Positions 24,393 through 36,229 of a stretch of DNA of 64,000 bases are shown in pieces. The notes below the pieces were generated by a model. The model was not told where the DNA came from and did no database searches. It saw only the letters and a program-made list of their open reading frames with translations. A program made the position numbers and the translations under genes. Within the stretch, counting starts at the first letter, position 1; each line of letters begins with the position of its first letter. This stretch comes from Saccharum officinarum (taxonomy: Eukaryota; Streptophyta; Magnoliopsida; Poales; Poaceae), in assembly GCA_020631735.1 (NCBI GenBank), contig CM036223.1, positions 55,232,456 to 55,296,455 of the forward strand, written 5' to 3'.

Positions 24393-27300
24393 ATGGCGGG
24401 CAACGGCGCCATCGTGGAGAGCGACCCGCTGAACTGGGGCGCGGCGGCAGCGGAGCTGGCGGGGAGCCACCTGGACGAGGTGAAGCGCATGGTGGCGCAG
24501 GCCCGGCAGCCCGTGGTGAAGATCGAGGGCTCCACGCTCCGCGTCGGCCAGGTGGCCGCCGTCGCCGCCGCCAAGGACGCGTCGGGCGTCGCCGTCGAGC
24601 TCGACGAGGAGGCCCGCCCCCGCGTCAAGGCCAGCAGCGAGTGGATCCTCGACTGCATCGCCCACGGCGGCGACATCTACGGCGTCACCACCGGCTTCGG
24701 CGGCACCTCCCACCGCCGCACCAAGGACGGGCCCGCTCTCCAGGTCGAGCTGCTCAGGTAACCACCACCAGTCGGATCGACCGTCCGTCTCCCTCCGGCA
24801 TCATCATTGCTCCTGTACACATATAGTATGGTTTTGTTGCCGTGTAATTAGCCATAGAGGTACTAGATCAGATCTGTTAATTGCTGGTGATCTGGTCCCG
24901 GCTAGCCCCGCCCTTGCGTCGGGAGCCCCACTGCCTCCCTGGGAGTAGAAGACGATTACGATGCACGAAGGGCCCCACGCTCCACTGGGGCCCACACGCC
25001 AGTTAAATAATGTAAGTACGTAGGATTCTTTGCGTCACGGGTGCATCGGTGTTGTGCTTTTGCTTGCCTCCTGAGAATCACGAGGCTGCCGGCTGCAGCA
25101 GTGCAGCTGCAGCCAGCCAGCAAACGGAAGGCAAAAACGGGAGCAGATCAGTGCACCCTTCACCCACCCACCGACAGTCCTGGCTTCAATTCTGAAGCAA
25201 GCACCTCACTACTGTACCTCCGCGGAAACCGGTGGCCAAGGACGACCCAGATCCCAGAATTCCAGATCTGCATCTTTTCGCTACCTGTCCCAGAACTAGT
25301 CTAGAAGGAAAGGAAGGGAGTTACGGGGCGTATGCACGCCGCTCACATGCGTACCGGTCATGCGCCGCCGGGCACGGCTCTGCCGGATGGCATGACCATG
25401 GCACGCTGCCGGAAAAACGGCTTCCCTCCTAGCCTGCGGGCCGTCCGCCGGCGGCGTGCGACAAGTCCGCAGGGAGCCTGGAGATCCGGCCGAGGTTTGT
25501 GGTCATGTCATGTGGGACGAGTCACGGGGAAAAGTCGGAGCTGGGATGTTTTGTTTCTTTAGCCTGTGGAAAAAACTATGGAAGGATATATAGATGTGAC
25601 ATGAAAAGTTAGTTTAGTATTCATCAATACAAAACTGTCTACACTTATGTTGTCACGTCACATTTGCATATATTCTGCAAAAACACGTACTACATAGTAG
25701 ATCCAGACTTCATTTGTTTTTCTCAATTTTTTGGACACGAAACAAGTTGGCTTGTGGACCTTGCACAGCCTGCACCAGGCATTATGTAAACACACCTTAA
25801 CGCAAATTTTAAAACTGCTGTCAGGCCGTGTTCAGCCCCGACTCTTTTTAATTTTTTTGCGATTATGACTCTTTTGTTTTCAACGTTCACAAAATTAGCA
25901 ACTGTCAGGCTGCACCTTGTGCTGTCAGACTGTCAGGCCGTGTTCAGTAACGAATTCATCTATCGGTGCTGTCAGACTGACCCATGTGCGCTCCCCTGCA
26001 GGCATCTCAACGCCGGAATCTTCGGCACCGGCAGCGATGGCCACACGCTGCCGTCGGAGGTCGTCCGCGCGGCGATGCTGGTGCGCATCAACACCCTCCT
26101 CCAGGGCTACTCGGGCATCCGCTTCGAGATCCTGGAGGCCATCACCAAGCTGCTCAACACCGGGGTCAGCCCGTGCCTGCCGCTCCGGGGCACCATCACC
26201 GCGTCGGGCGACCTCGTCCCGCTCTCCTACATCGCCGGCCTCATCACGGGCCGCCCCAACGCGCAGGCCACCACCATCGACGGGAGGAAGGTGGACGCCG
26301 CCGAGGCGTTCAAGATCGCCGGCATCGAGGGCGGCTTCTTCAAGCTCAACCCCAAGGAAGGTCTCGCCATCGTCAACGGCACCTCCGTGGGCTCCGCGCT
26401 CGCGGCCACCGTGATGTACGACGCCAACGTCCTCGCCATCCTGTCCGAGGTCCTGTCCGCCGTCTTCTGCGAGGTGATGAACGGCAAGCCCGAGTACACC
26501 GACCACCTCACCCACAAGCTCAAGCACCACCCGGGGTCCATCGAGGCCGCCGCCATCATGGAGCACATCCTGGACGGCAGCGCCTTCATGAAGCACGCCA
26601 AGAAGGTGAACGAGCTGGACCCGCTGCTCAAGCCCAAGCAGGACAGGTACGCGCTCCGCACGTCGCCGCAGTGGCTGGGCCCCCAGATCGAGGTCATCCG
26701 CGCCGCCACCAAGTCCATCGAGCGCGAGGTCAACTCCGTCAACGACAACCCGGTCATCGACGTCCACCGCGGCAAGGCGCTGCACGGCGGCAACTTCCAG
26801 GGCACGCCCATCGGCGTGTCCATGGACAACGCCCGCCTCGCCATCGCCAACATCGGCAAGCTCATGTTCGCGCAGTTCTCGGAGCTGGTGAACGAGTTCT
26901 ACAACAACGGGCTCACCTCCAACCTGGCCGGCAGCCGCAACCCCAGCCTGGACTACGGCTTCAAGGGCACGGAGATCGCCATGGCCTCCTACTGCTCTGA
27001 GCTGCAGTACCTGGGCAACCCCATCACCAACCACGTCCAGAGCGCGGAGCAGCACAACCAGGACGTCAACTCCCTCGGCCTCGTCTCCGCCAGGAAGACC
27101 GCCGAGGCCATCGACATCCTGAAGCTCATGTCGTCCACCTACATCGTGGCGCTGTGCCAGGCCATCGACCTGCGCCACCTCGAGGAGAACATCAAGACGT
27201 CGGTGAAGAACACGGTGACCCAGGTGGCGAAGAAGGTGCTGACCATGAACCCGTCGGGCGACCTCTCCAGCGCGCGCTTCAGCGAGAAGGAGCTCATCAC

Positions 27301-27751
27301 CGCCATCGACCGCGAGGGCGTGTTCACCTACGCGGAGGACCCGGCCAGCGGCAGCCTGCCGCTGATGCAGAAGCTGCGCTCCGTGCTGGTGGACCACGCC
27401 CTCAGCAGCGGCGACGCGGAGCGGGAGCCCTCCGTGTTCTCCAAGATCACCAGGTTCGAGGAGGAGCTCCGCGCGGTGCTGCCCCGGGAGGTGGAGGCCG
27501 CCCGCGTCGCCGTGGCCGAGGGCACCGCCCCCGTGGCGAACCGGATCGCGGACAGCCGGTCGTTCCCGCTGTACCGCTTCGTCCGCGAGGAGCTCGGCTG
27601 CGTGTTCCTGACCGGCGAGAAGCTCAAGTCCCCCGGCGAGGAGTGCACCAAGGTGTTCAACGGCATCAGCCAGGGCAAGCTCGTCGACCCCATGCTCGAG
27701 TGCCTCAAGGAGTGGGACGGCAAGCCGCTGCCCATCAACGTCATCAACTAA
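24393..27751 (+). CDS. PAL: Phenylalanine (and probably tyrosine) ammonia-lyase
   Basis: The enzyme deaminates phenylalanine to cinnamate and, in grass bifunctional forms, tyrosine to p-coumarate. This is the entry step of phenylpropanoid and lignin synthesis, carried out by a cytosolic homotetramer. Exons are 24393-24757 and 26002-27751, split in Arg122 by a GT-AG intron, and give 704 residues, normal for plant PAL. Visible residues: Ala189-Ser-Gly191, which forms the MIO cofactor; Tyr96 in [11 protein letters not shown]; Asn247 in NGTS; Gln335, Tyr338 and Arg341 in QDRYALRTS. Residue 123 is His ([11 protein letters not shown]), where strict PALs have Phe. His here is the known signature of grass PTAL. 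The start [16 protein letters not shown] is the usual grass N-terminus. Coding sequence is extremely GC-rich, mainly at third positions. No frameshift or stop is seen. Confidence 0.97.
24758..26001 (+). other. PAL intron (1,244 bp)
   Basis: The donor is CTCAG|GTAACC and the acceptor is CCCTGCAG|GCATCTC. The 3' third holds a MITE-like word: TGTCAGGCCGTGTTCAG occurs at 25819-25835 and again at 25932-25948, with further 'ctgtcag' copies. This suggests an old insertion or local duplication. Confidence 0.85.
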
Positions 27752-28080
27752 AGACGCATGCCAGGCGCCGCCATCATCCGTGCATGGGCGGAGGAGGAGG
27801 AGAAGAGGAGGAAAATACATGAAAAATAAAATAAAACTACTTGTACACGTGTATGTCCAGATCGTGCCGTCGTTCTTCGTCGTTGACTTTTGGTTGTATT
27901 GATCGATGCGTATGTGTGCGTGTGTGGCGTTGTTCTTTCTTCTTTGTGTAGCTGTCCTGCCACCGCCTGCGATGTGCATGCCATGGCGGCCAGCGTTTTC
28001 TAAGATTCTATATACTGTTGTATTTTGGGGTGAAGTAAATCTTACGTACTCAATTCCTTCTTCTAAAGTATCCTATCCTA
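27752..28080 (+). other. PAL 3' untranslated region
   Basis: AATAAAATAAAA at about 27826 is a plausible polyadenylation signal. Further T/G-rich sequence (27880-27960) could serve as a far-upstream or downstream element. The exact 3' end cannot be read from sequence alone. Confidence 0.5.
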
Positions 28081-28724
28081 TACAATGCTCTGCTCCTGTC
28101 TCATCTTGGGGATATTGCGCTAGCTCCAGTTGATCATCAGTTCATCACTACCAATCCCAGAAAACAGCCCCATTTTGCTAATTCAGGGGAAGTAGGATGT
28201 CATTTTTCCCCCAAAAAAACATTAAGACAAAAGGCCCTTGCTTAAATGATATTGTTGTTAACTTGCTGTAGGGGCAAAAGGCCCTTGCTTAAATAAGCCG
28301 CCTACCTCATGGTGGGGGAGCAGAACGCACGGCAGATTGCTTTGCCCCTCGCCACGCCACTCCTACCTACCAACTGGAACAAAAGTGATTAAAGAAAGGA
28401 TTGCGGTTGGCCAGCAGCACTACTGTACTGTACTAGGGCAACTTGACCGGGAAAATGATGCCCTCCCCTGTTCTTCCGATCATTGCTGCTGTTGTATGCT
28501 GGTGCTGTGGAGTTGTCAGATGCGTGCGACATGAGGCCATGAGGGGCAACGTCCAAATCTCTGAGGTGGTTGCTGTTTTGTTTACGTCTGAGATGTTTAC
28601 TAGCGGTGTGGTACTGATATTGCAATCCGTTTATTTTGCATCGCAGAATAATTATTATAGCTTTCTCAAGCATAAACTAGCCCAGAAATGGCACAGTGTC
28701 TGATATGGAGTGTACTACCCACTA
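28081..28724. other. Unassigned DNA downstream of PAL
   Basis: No gene is recognised. A 19-bp word, AAAAGGCCCTTGCTTAAAT, is present twice (about 28229 and 28277), indicating a small local duplication. Confidence 0.35.
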
Positions 28725-28958
28725 AGGCCCTGTTGGGTTTGGTGAGTTAAATTTTAACTCCCATCACATCGAATATTGCGGCACATGCATGAAGTACTAA
28801 ATGTAGACTAATTGCATGTATGTTGACACGGTTTAGAGGTTTTTCACGAGACGAATCTATTAAGTCTAGTTACTCTATGATTGGAATTTTTTTATCAAAT
28901 AAGACGAAAGTGTTACAGTGCAGGTTAAACTTTAACTCCTCGAACCAAACACCCCTAA
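28725..28958. mobile_element. MITE with GGCCCTGTT-type ends
   Basis: It starts near 'aaggccctgttgggttt' and ends near 'cgaaccaaacacccc', which are imperfect inverted repeats. The interior has the words 'cacatcgaat', 'gagacgaatctatt' and 'gtgttacagtg' found in a very common grass MITE group. It is about 235 bp and non-coding. Confidence 0.65.
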
Positions 28959-29411
28959 AGTACTTACTAATACTAATCTTCAACGGTCCCGGTCTGTTTG
29001 CTGTTGCAGTGGGGCTCCGCTGCTGGAACAAGTACCTTTCTGAAGCCAATAACTAAAAGCCACGAAATTAGAGCAGATGAGAAGGCTACCTAACACAGAT
29101 CGAAACCTTTCCTCCTACCTACCACGGCCCCGATCGTTGCATTGCATCACGAGCAAAATTGATGAGCATGGGAGTGAAAGTGAACCGTTCCGTGCTCGTT
29201 TGTCTTCTGCATGCGTCCATTGATCAACTCAGGCCACGAACTTGATTCTACTCTGCACGAAACACTCTGGGAAAGCAACACAACTGTAAACCACGGAGCC
29301 TACGCCTACCAACCCCAGCCGGCTTCGTCACCTTGCGGGTGGATGTGGATTAAAAGAAGTGGTCTGGTCAGTGAGCTAACTCAGGCATGCATGCCACCAA
29401 CAGCATCCTGC
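28959..29411. other. Unassigned DNA
   Basis: I see no gene or delimited element. Confidence 0.3.
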
Positions 29412-29419
29412 CTGACGGT

Positions 29420-29583
29420 CAGTGGCGGATGCACGATGCGGGATAAGGAGGGCTAAAACAATGGTGATGTTGATTTGCATGAAGATTTAATGGTGAAATC
29501 ACGCTTTTGCTACAGTGATTAGGCTTGAAATCGAGCCATTAGGGGGGGCTGGAGCCCCCAGCCCCCCTTTGGATCCGCCCCTG
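29420..29583. mobile_element. hAT-type MITE, 164 bp
   Basis: The ends are CAGTGGCGGATGCA and GGATCCGCCCCTG, imperfect terminal inverted repeats. It is flanked by a perfect 8-bp TSD, CTGACGGT (29412-29419 and 29584-29591), as expected for hAT elements. It has no coding capacity. The termini resemble those of the larger element at 62467-63232. Confidence 0.85.
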
Positions 29584-29591
29584 CTGACGGT

Positions 29592-29772
29592 CAATGTTGC
29601 CGAACCAACTTGGCCCTTTCTTTCTGACCAGGCTTCGAGGCAGACACTTCCATTCTTTCCAGCTAAGCTTCAGTAACATATAATACAATGATAATACTCA
29701 GACTAGCTACAAACTGATTCGTTTGGACGCTTCAGCAAGCAACACAAATAGTAGTGTATTAGTTAATCAGGT
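29592..29772. other. Unassigned DNA before LINE 1
   Basis: Nothing is recognised. The 5' truncation point of LINE 1 is probably in or just after this stretch. Confidence 0.3.
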
Positions 29773-30098
29773 ATGGTTAAAGAGGTTTGGACCGAGGTGC
29801 ATGAAGGTCAAACTCCCTTAGACCATTGGCAGGCTAAGATTAGACGTCTTCGCCAATACTTAGGGGTTGGGCCAAAAATATTCGCGGTGCTTACAAGAAA
29901 GAGAAAAAAAAACAACTGCTTGATAAACTAGATGTGCTGAGTTATCATAGCTCAATGATGACGAGTTAAATCTAAAGCATACTTTAAATGAAAAATTGGC
30001 CCAACTTCTAAGGAAGGAAGAAGTAAAATGTTACCAATGGGCAAAGGTGAAAAATCTATTGGAAGGAGATACAAATACTAAATATTTCTAATTAGTGG

Positions 30099-31159
30099 TG
30101 TCGGGTATCAAAATACCAGGGTACCCAACAGACAGTAAAATACGGCACCCTATACGATCGCTAAAGCCCCATCGTAGGGCCCCAGTAAGCCCGATCCACC
30201 GAAAGCGCGGACAGCATGTCAGTCGCTTGCGGCACGAACGACAAACTCCATCCTACCTGAGCCTTGCGGAGAGGTCTCGGGCGAGATGGACGTCTCGGGT
30301 GACATCTTTCTGTCTCGCGCCGAGCCCCCGTGACGTCATAAAGCGTCCGACCCCCTCAGCTTACTTATGTCCCGCCCGAGGGACACGTGGAACCCTCTGG
30401 CAAGACGGTGAGCCACGGGGACCCCCAACCACGGCACTCGCCCCTGCCGATGAGATGGACGTGACCGTGCACAGTCAACAGGAGCACGGGAATCACGTCC
30501 TGACCCAACATGACCCCGGTCATTCCACCACGATGACATCCATACCTCTACAGCGACGGGGGTAACGACCACTATACCACCTAACTCCCTCTCTACGCAA
30601 ATCCGGGCGCCCATGTCACCCGTCCTCAATGGCAAAGAGGCACACAGGACAAAGCATGACCACAGCACGCAGCACCAGCAGACGAAGAGGCCAAAAGATC
30701 AACGCCTGTTGCATCTCTGCGCTACAGGAAAACTATTCCCACCGAATAAGGAGGAAGACGGTCACGCCCGAGGCCACCTTTTTGTTTCTCTTTCATTTTC
30801 ACCTCTTCACCACGAATGTAACCCGAGCCCTCTCCTTAGAAGCTATAAAAGGGGAGGCAGGTACCACATCTAGAGGAGAGCAAGAGAGCGATCAAGCAAC
30901 CACACAACCACACATCCATGCACCACCCCTCAGAAGAGACTTGGGATCCGCTCCCTCTCTCGAAAGCTTGTAACCCCCTACTACGAGCACTCCGGTGCAA
31001 GGTAACACGAGCAACAGTAAAACCCATTGGACGTAGGATCGTTCATGCCAGAACTAGTATACATCCTTGTGTCCGCTTTGCACACCATCCAGGCCTAGAC
31101 ACGCAGATACAAATTTACTCGTCGCTCTGTTTAGACACTCGGTCCTCTAGACACCGACA
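30099..31159 (+). mobile_element. Solo LTR A (gypsy type) inside LINE 1
   Basis: It is 1,061 bp from TGTCGGGTATC to GACACCGACA, with a perfect 5-bp TSD AGTGG (30094-30098 and 31160-31164). TATAAAAG is at 30844-30851, followed by 'cttgtaaccccctac' as in the Tat LTRs. No internal region is present, so it is a product of LTR-LTR recombination. Confidence 0.92.
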
Positions 31160-31574
31160 AGTGGCTAACAGGAAGCATAGGAGTGTATTTTCCAATTGGA
31201 ACAAGAGGAGGGTATTATCATTGGTGATGCTTGTCTCAAAAAGTTTATCACCAAATATTAGAAGAATTTGTTTAGTTCTCCTGAACCCTCTTTTGTAACA
31301 AAGGATGAGCCTTGCGTAGATGACAACCCCCAAGTCACAGAAGTTGAAAATGAAATCTTGACACAGAGCTTCTCAGAAGCCAAGGTAAAGGATGCCATTT
31401 TTCAAATTAAAACATGATTAAATTTATCAGGCTTTCTGGAATACCATAAAAGGGGATTTGATGGCGCTATTCGAGGAATTCCATAAAGGTGACCTTCCAC
31501 TTCAAAGATTAAATTTTGGGACAATAATCTTACTACCTAAAAGTATTGATGCTAAACAAATCCAATAATACAGA

Positions 31575-33975
31575 TGAAAGGTTCTTATTTGGTTTTGGTA
31601 ATTGAGTGACAACCTTAGGTGGACTAATTATGTTTAATGAGAAATACACAGGAGATTAGTCCACAGGTGATGGTGTCATGGAGGAGCTCATTGCATATGA
31701 GACATGACATGGAGTCATGTGGCCAAGGTGGCAAAGGTCAAGATGAGGCTTGGCTCGACGGACCTGTTGCAAGTGTGAAGAGCAAGTCAGAGGCTTTGGA
31801 GCGATGGACCGTGAGGCGGTGAAGCTTAAGCAAGACTTGGCGCCGATGGAACGACGCAACGGTGAAGAGCAAGTGAGGTCAAGATCGATGGACCAAGGTC
31901 ACATGATGATATAAAGTGGATCATATCATTTGTGATATGGTTGGTGCATGTGTTGCATCAACGTCGGAGGAGATGGAGTGGAATGCGCAAGGCAAAGGTA
32001 TAACCTAGGGCATTTCCATTTCACCGGTCATAGGTGTGTAGAGAAGTTGATGACCGGGTTTAGGATAGATGGCCGTACTATCAAGAGGGGCAAACTTGTT
32101 TGCATATCGATCATCTAGTGCCACTTGAGCGATCTAACTTTGCATCGTTGCTAGGATCGAGTGGCGTGGCAAGTTGAGTGGTTAACTCCTTCGATAAAAT
32201 GATTATGAAAATGCTAACACACGTGCACAAGGTGGTGATCACTTGTTGGTGTTGGCACATTTATGAAGGCGATGTAGTTTGAGCGGTAGAGAGGGTTTTG
32301 GGTCCTCTCTCCCTCCCGCCGAGCTTGCGAGCGCGGGATTCAGGCGTTTTCGAGGAGTTGAAATGCCTATTTTCCACTACGCCGGAAGTCGGAAAAGAAA
32401 CGGAGGCGAACGGAGGTCACAGAGGTGACCGGACGCTGCACCGGACGCGGTCATGGTATGACCGGACGCGTCCGGTCAGTACAGCGCAGACGCGGGTGTT
32501 AGGGTTTGTAACCGGCGCGTCCGGTCAGGTGTCCAGAGGAAACTGCGTTTCGCAAGGACGATCGGACGCGAGGCGCATCCGGTCACACATGATCGGACGC
32601 GTCCGATCGTTGAGGGAGCTTACTGGACTCTAACCGGACGCGGGCACTGTCGCGTCCGGTCGTTGCGAGGGGCGCGTCCGGTCGTTGCTTCGCGGGCGCG
32701 CGAGTCAGTGCGATCGGCGCATCCGGTCGTTGCCTGGGGCACGTCCGGTCGTTGTTTTGACCGTTGGGTCAGTGACCGTTGGAGAATTAGACGCGGCTGA
32801 GCGCGTCTGGTCAGTTACGACCGGCGCGTCCGGTCGTCCCGAAATCTACCCAGTGAAGGGGTAACGGCTCTATTTGACCGTGGGGTTATAAATAGATGCC
32901 TTGGCCGACCTTGGCCGGTAGCTGAGCACACTTTGGCCTTGGTGGCTTATGTGGTAGTGCTTGGAAGCCCTCTAACTCACTCATGCTTGATAGTGTTCAT
33001 CGGATCGAGTGGAAGAGCGATTCTAGTGCGTTGTATCGAGAGGATTGCATCGAGTGGCACTAGGTGATCGTGTTGCAAGCCGGTGGTTCTTGTTACTCTT
33101 GGAGGTTGCCACCTCCTAGATGGCTTGGTGGCTTGCGACTCCGTTGAAGCACGCGTGGAGATTGTGCGTGGCTCCGGAGGAGGATTTGTGAGGGGGATTG
33201 TGCTCACCCCGCGGGGATCGCGAAGAGCAACTCTAGTAAAGCTCGTGGCTTGGAGGATCCCCATCTTGAGAGTGGATGTGCGGCACCCGCTGAGGGTTTG
33301 ACTCTTGATAGTCAATTAGCTCGTGATCCATCAAGTGGGTGTATCGCCACAACGGGGACTGGCTTGGTGGCAACCAAGTGAACCTCGGTGAAAAACCGCC
33401 GTGTCAACATTATGTACATCTTCTCGGTGGTTTGCTTTCGATTCACAAGCTTGTATTTACATTCATATACTTGTGCTTGTGTAGTTGCTCTTGTAACTAG
33501 TTTGCTTGTGTAGTTAGCTAGTTACCTTCTTGCTTGTGTAGCATAGAAGTAGCTCCCGTTGCGTGGCTAATTTGGTTTGTGTATCCTTGTTAGTCATATT
33601 ACTTAGTTTGTGTAGCTAAGTAATTTGCGCTCTCTAGTTTGGCATTAGTTGCCTTGCTATTGAGCATTGCTAGTGAGCATAGGTGGCTTCGTGCTTTTGC
33701 TTACTAGAATTGTGTAGGAGCTCTCCGGCTTTGCTAAAGTACTAGTGCATAGGTTTGTGTGACCTTGCTCTAGAATTGTTTAGGAGAGCTCTTGCTAAGG
33801 AAAGCACCTTAGTTACATAATTAGGATTTTTGTGAGGTGCTTGTGAACTTAGATAGAGGGGTGTAGTCTTGGCTAGACCGATAGTTTTAATTCCGCATTT
33901 GTTTCGGTTTGCCGACACGATTAATTTTAGAAGGACTATTCACCCCCCCATCTAGTCCGTCATCTCGACCCTTCA
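31575..33975 (+). mobile_element. Solo LTR of the copia (SIRE-like) family, copy 2, inside LINE 1
   Basis: It is 2,401 bp from TGAAAGGTTC to GACCCTTCA, with a perfect 5-bp TSD ACAGA (31570-31574 and 33976-33980). It is the only uninterrupted copy of the family. Landmarks are the block near 'gtactatcaagagggg' (about 32075), many CGGACGCGTCCG-type palindromes (32415-32855), a TATA box TTATAAATA (32885-32893) and the 3' end 'ttcaccccccca'. It has no coding capacity. Confidence 0.92.
32415..32855. repeat. Palindrome cluster in LTR copy 2
   Basis: Variants of ACCGGACGC and GCGTCCGGTC recur more than ten times, sometimes back to back as GACCGGACGCGTCCGGTC (about 32460-32477). They end just upstream of the TATA box. 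The same cluster precedes the TATA box in the other two copies (2145-2480 and about 51750-52150). Confidence 0.85.
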
Positions 33976-35604
33976 ACAGACCGATCTGTTTATTGATTGT
34001 TAGTTTAAAAAATTTCACTAAAATGGCCACTAATAGGATTGCTTTAGTAGCCTAAAAAGTTATTCATCCTTCACAAACTGCTTTCCTCCTAGGGAGAAAT
34101 ATAATAGAAGGTGTTGTAGTTCTACATGAAACTTTACATGAGTCTCATAGGAAAAAGATGAGCGGAGTTATTTTTAAGATTGATTTCGAAAAGGCTAATG
34201 ACAAGGTCAATTGGACTTTTCTACATCAGACCCTTCGAACGAAAAGGTTTTCTCCAAAAAAAATGGTGTAGTTGGATCTTTTTTTTGTAAATATGGGAAT
34301 TAAGGTTAATGACTAAATGGGGCCTTACTTCCAAACACGAAAAGATCGATCCACTGTCCCCAATACTATTTAATATGGTGGTAGACATATTGGCAATTAT
34401 TATTGCCAGAACCAAAGAGGATGGACAAATAAAAGGGGTAGTGCCACATTTGGTTGATGGTGGGTTGTCTATCTTGCAGAATGTAGATGACACGGTGCTA
34501 TTCTTAGATCATGATATTGAACAAGCAAAGAACATGAAGTTACTTCTTTCGGCTTTTGAACAATCATAGGTCTTAAAATTAATTTCCACAAGAGTGAAAT
34601 TTTTTGTTTTGGTGAGGCAAAAAATAGCGAAGCAGCTTATTCACATCTTTTTGGCTGCAAGCTCCCAATGATTTACCGAAAGCTAAATAACAAAGACCGG
34701 AAGAAAGTAGAAGAACGAATACAAAAAAGACCTCAGTTGAAAAGGCAAGCATTTATCAATTGGAGGTAGAGTGGTACTAATTAATTCAGTGTTGTCAAGC
34801 ATTCCGATGTTTACGCTTTCTTTATTTGAAATTCCTAGAGGTGTCTTGAAGAAGATAGAGTATTACATATCAAGATTTTTTTTGCAAAATGACAATCACA
34901 AAAAAATACTAGTTCGATGGTCTCTTTTATTTCAATCCTTGAGCAAATGGTCTTTTAAATTAAGCAATGAACATGGTATTTGGCAGGACTTATTGAGGAA
35001 CAAATATATTAAAGATAAGACTTTGTCACAGGTACAGAAAAAAAATCCGAAGACTCTCATTTTTGGATAAGTCTCATGAGTGTAAAAGAAACTTTCTTGA
35101 GTTTGAGAACTTTCAGGTTAAAGGATGGTAACCAAATCAGGTTCTGAGAAGATACCTAGTTAGGAACCAACCACTAAAATCCCAATACTCATCTATTTAA
35201 CATTGTTTGTAGGAAACAAGCAAATTAAAGGTTGCAGAGTTCCACTTAATGTTGAGTTTAGAAGGGCATTAGTGGGAAACAAGCTACTAGAACGGAACCA
35301 CCTAGTAGCAAGGATGGTCAATATTAACCTGCAACAGGGTACTGATAGTTTTGTTTAGAGTTTGCATAAAACGGGTTTGTTCACATTTAACTTGATGTAC
35401 AGTTTCCTAATCAGTAATGGCTTAAAAGTATCATAACTTCACAAGTAATTTGGCGACTTAAAATCCCTTTGAAGATTATTTTTTTTGGTTCTTTAAAAGA
35501 GGGGTTATTCTCACTAAGGATAACATGGCAAAGAGGAATTGGAATGGAGATAGCTCCTGTTGTTTTTGTAGCAAACCTGAAACCATCCAACATCCACTGC
35601 TACA

Positions 35605-36124
35605 CACAATGATTTTGTGAGGCACTACCCTTCTATTAACACAGGTGGGCACAGTGGGCGGCCGCATCTGTTACTCTGTGGCAGGCCTATGGCCGAGCGC
35701 CCGCCTGCGTTAATTATTAACAAAGGTGGTCGACGTATGGCGTCCACCTCCGTTAATGCTCCATTAACGCAAGGTGACCGCCTCCGTTAACCCATTAACT
35801 AAGGTGGGCGGGTTAAATTGCAAAAACATAATTCAAATTCAAATAAAATGGTGAGCTATTTTTAAAAATGGAAAATAAATAACGGAGGCGGGCATACTAA
35901 AAAGGGCTGCATCCGTTAATCCGTTTGCGGAGGCAGGCGCCTTAGTGCTGCCGCCTCTATTAATGGTTATTAATGCATGCGTTCAGCGACTGCCTACGTT
36001 AATGGTGTTAACGCTCGCCTCCGTAAAGCCGTATTAATGCAGACTTTTTGGCAGAGGCAGACGCTTTGCCTGCCTCCATTAACCCAAAATATCCACCAGC
36101 AATAAGATGTATGTAGTAGTGATC
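35605..36124. mobile_element. CACTA-like non-autonomous element inside LINE 1
   Basis: The sequence interrupts the LINE zf-RVT region. CACTAC at 35623 and GTAGTAGTG ending at 36121 form CACTA/TAGTG termini. The interior is full of subterminal-type repeats of the word CGCCTCCGTTAA in both orientations, with 'ggcgggc' and 'ggaggcagg' variants, which is usual for CACTA (En/Spm) elements. A 3-bp TSD does not match at these termini, and a few extra bases separate them from the LINE sequence. The outer limits given are where LINE similarity stops and resumes. Confidence 0.6.
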
Positions 36125-36229
36125 TCTCCTTTGATTGCTCACATGCCATGTTTTTATGGAGAGCAGTCCATATGGTGTTAGAAATTAATAAGCCACCACA
36201 AAATGTCCGAAACTTGTTTAATGGATGGT

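Noticed and set aside
24203..24713. Minus-strand open frames over PAL exon 1
   Set aside because: Same cause: GC-rich codons of the true gene on the plus strand.
25925..27979. A 684-codon open frame on the minus strand opposite PAL exon 2
   Set aside because: It is a by-product of the very GC-rich third codon positions of PAL. Its composition (long H/V/L/E/G runs) resembles no protein, and the plus strand is a clear PAL.
35620..36124. Confident CACTA call with TSD
   Set aside because: AGG before CACTA and ATC after TAGTG do not match, so only a CACTA-like label is given.
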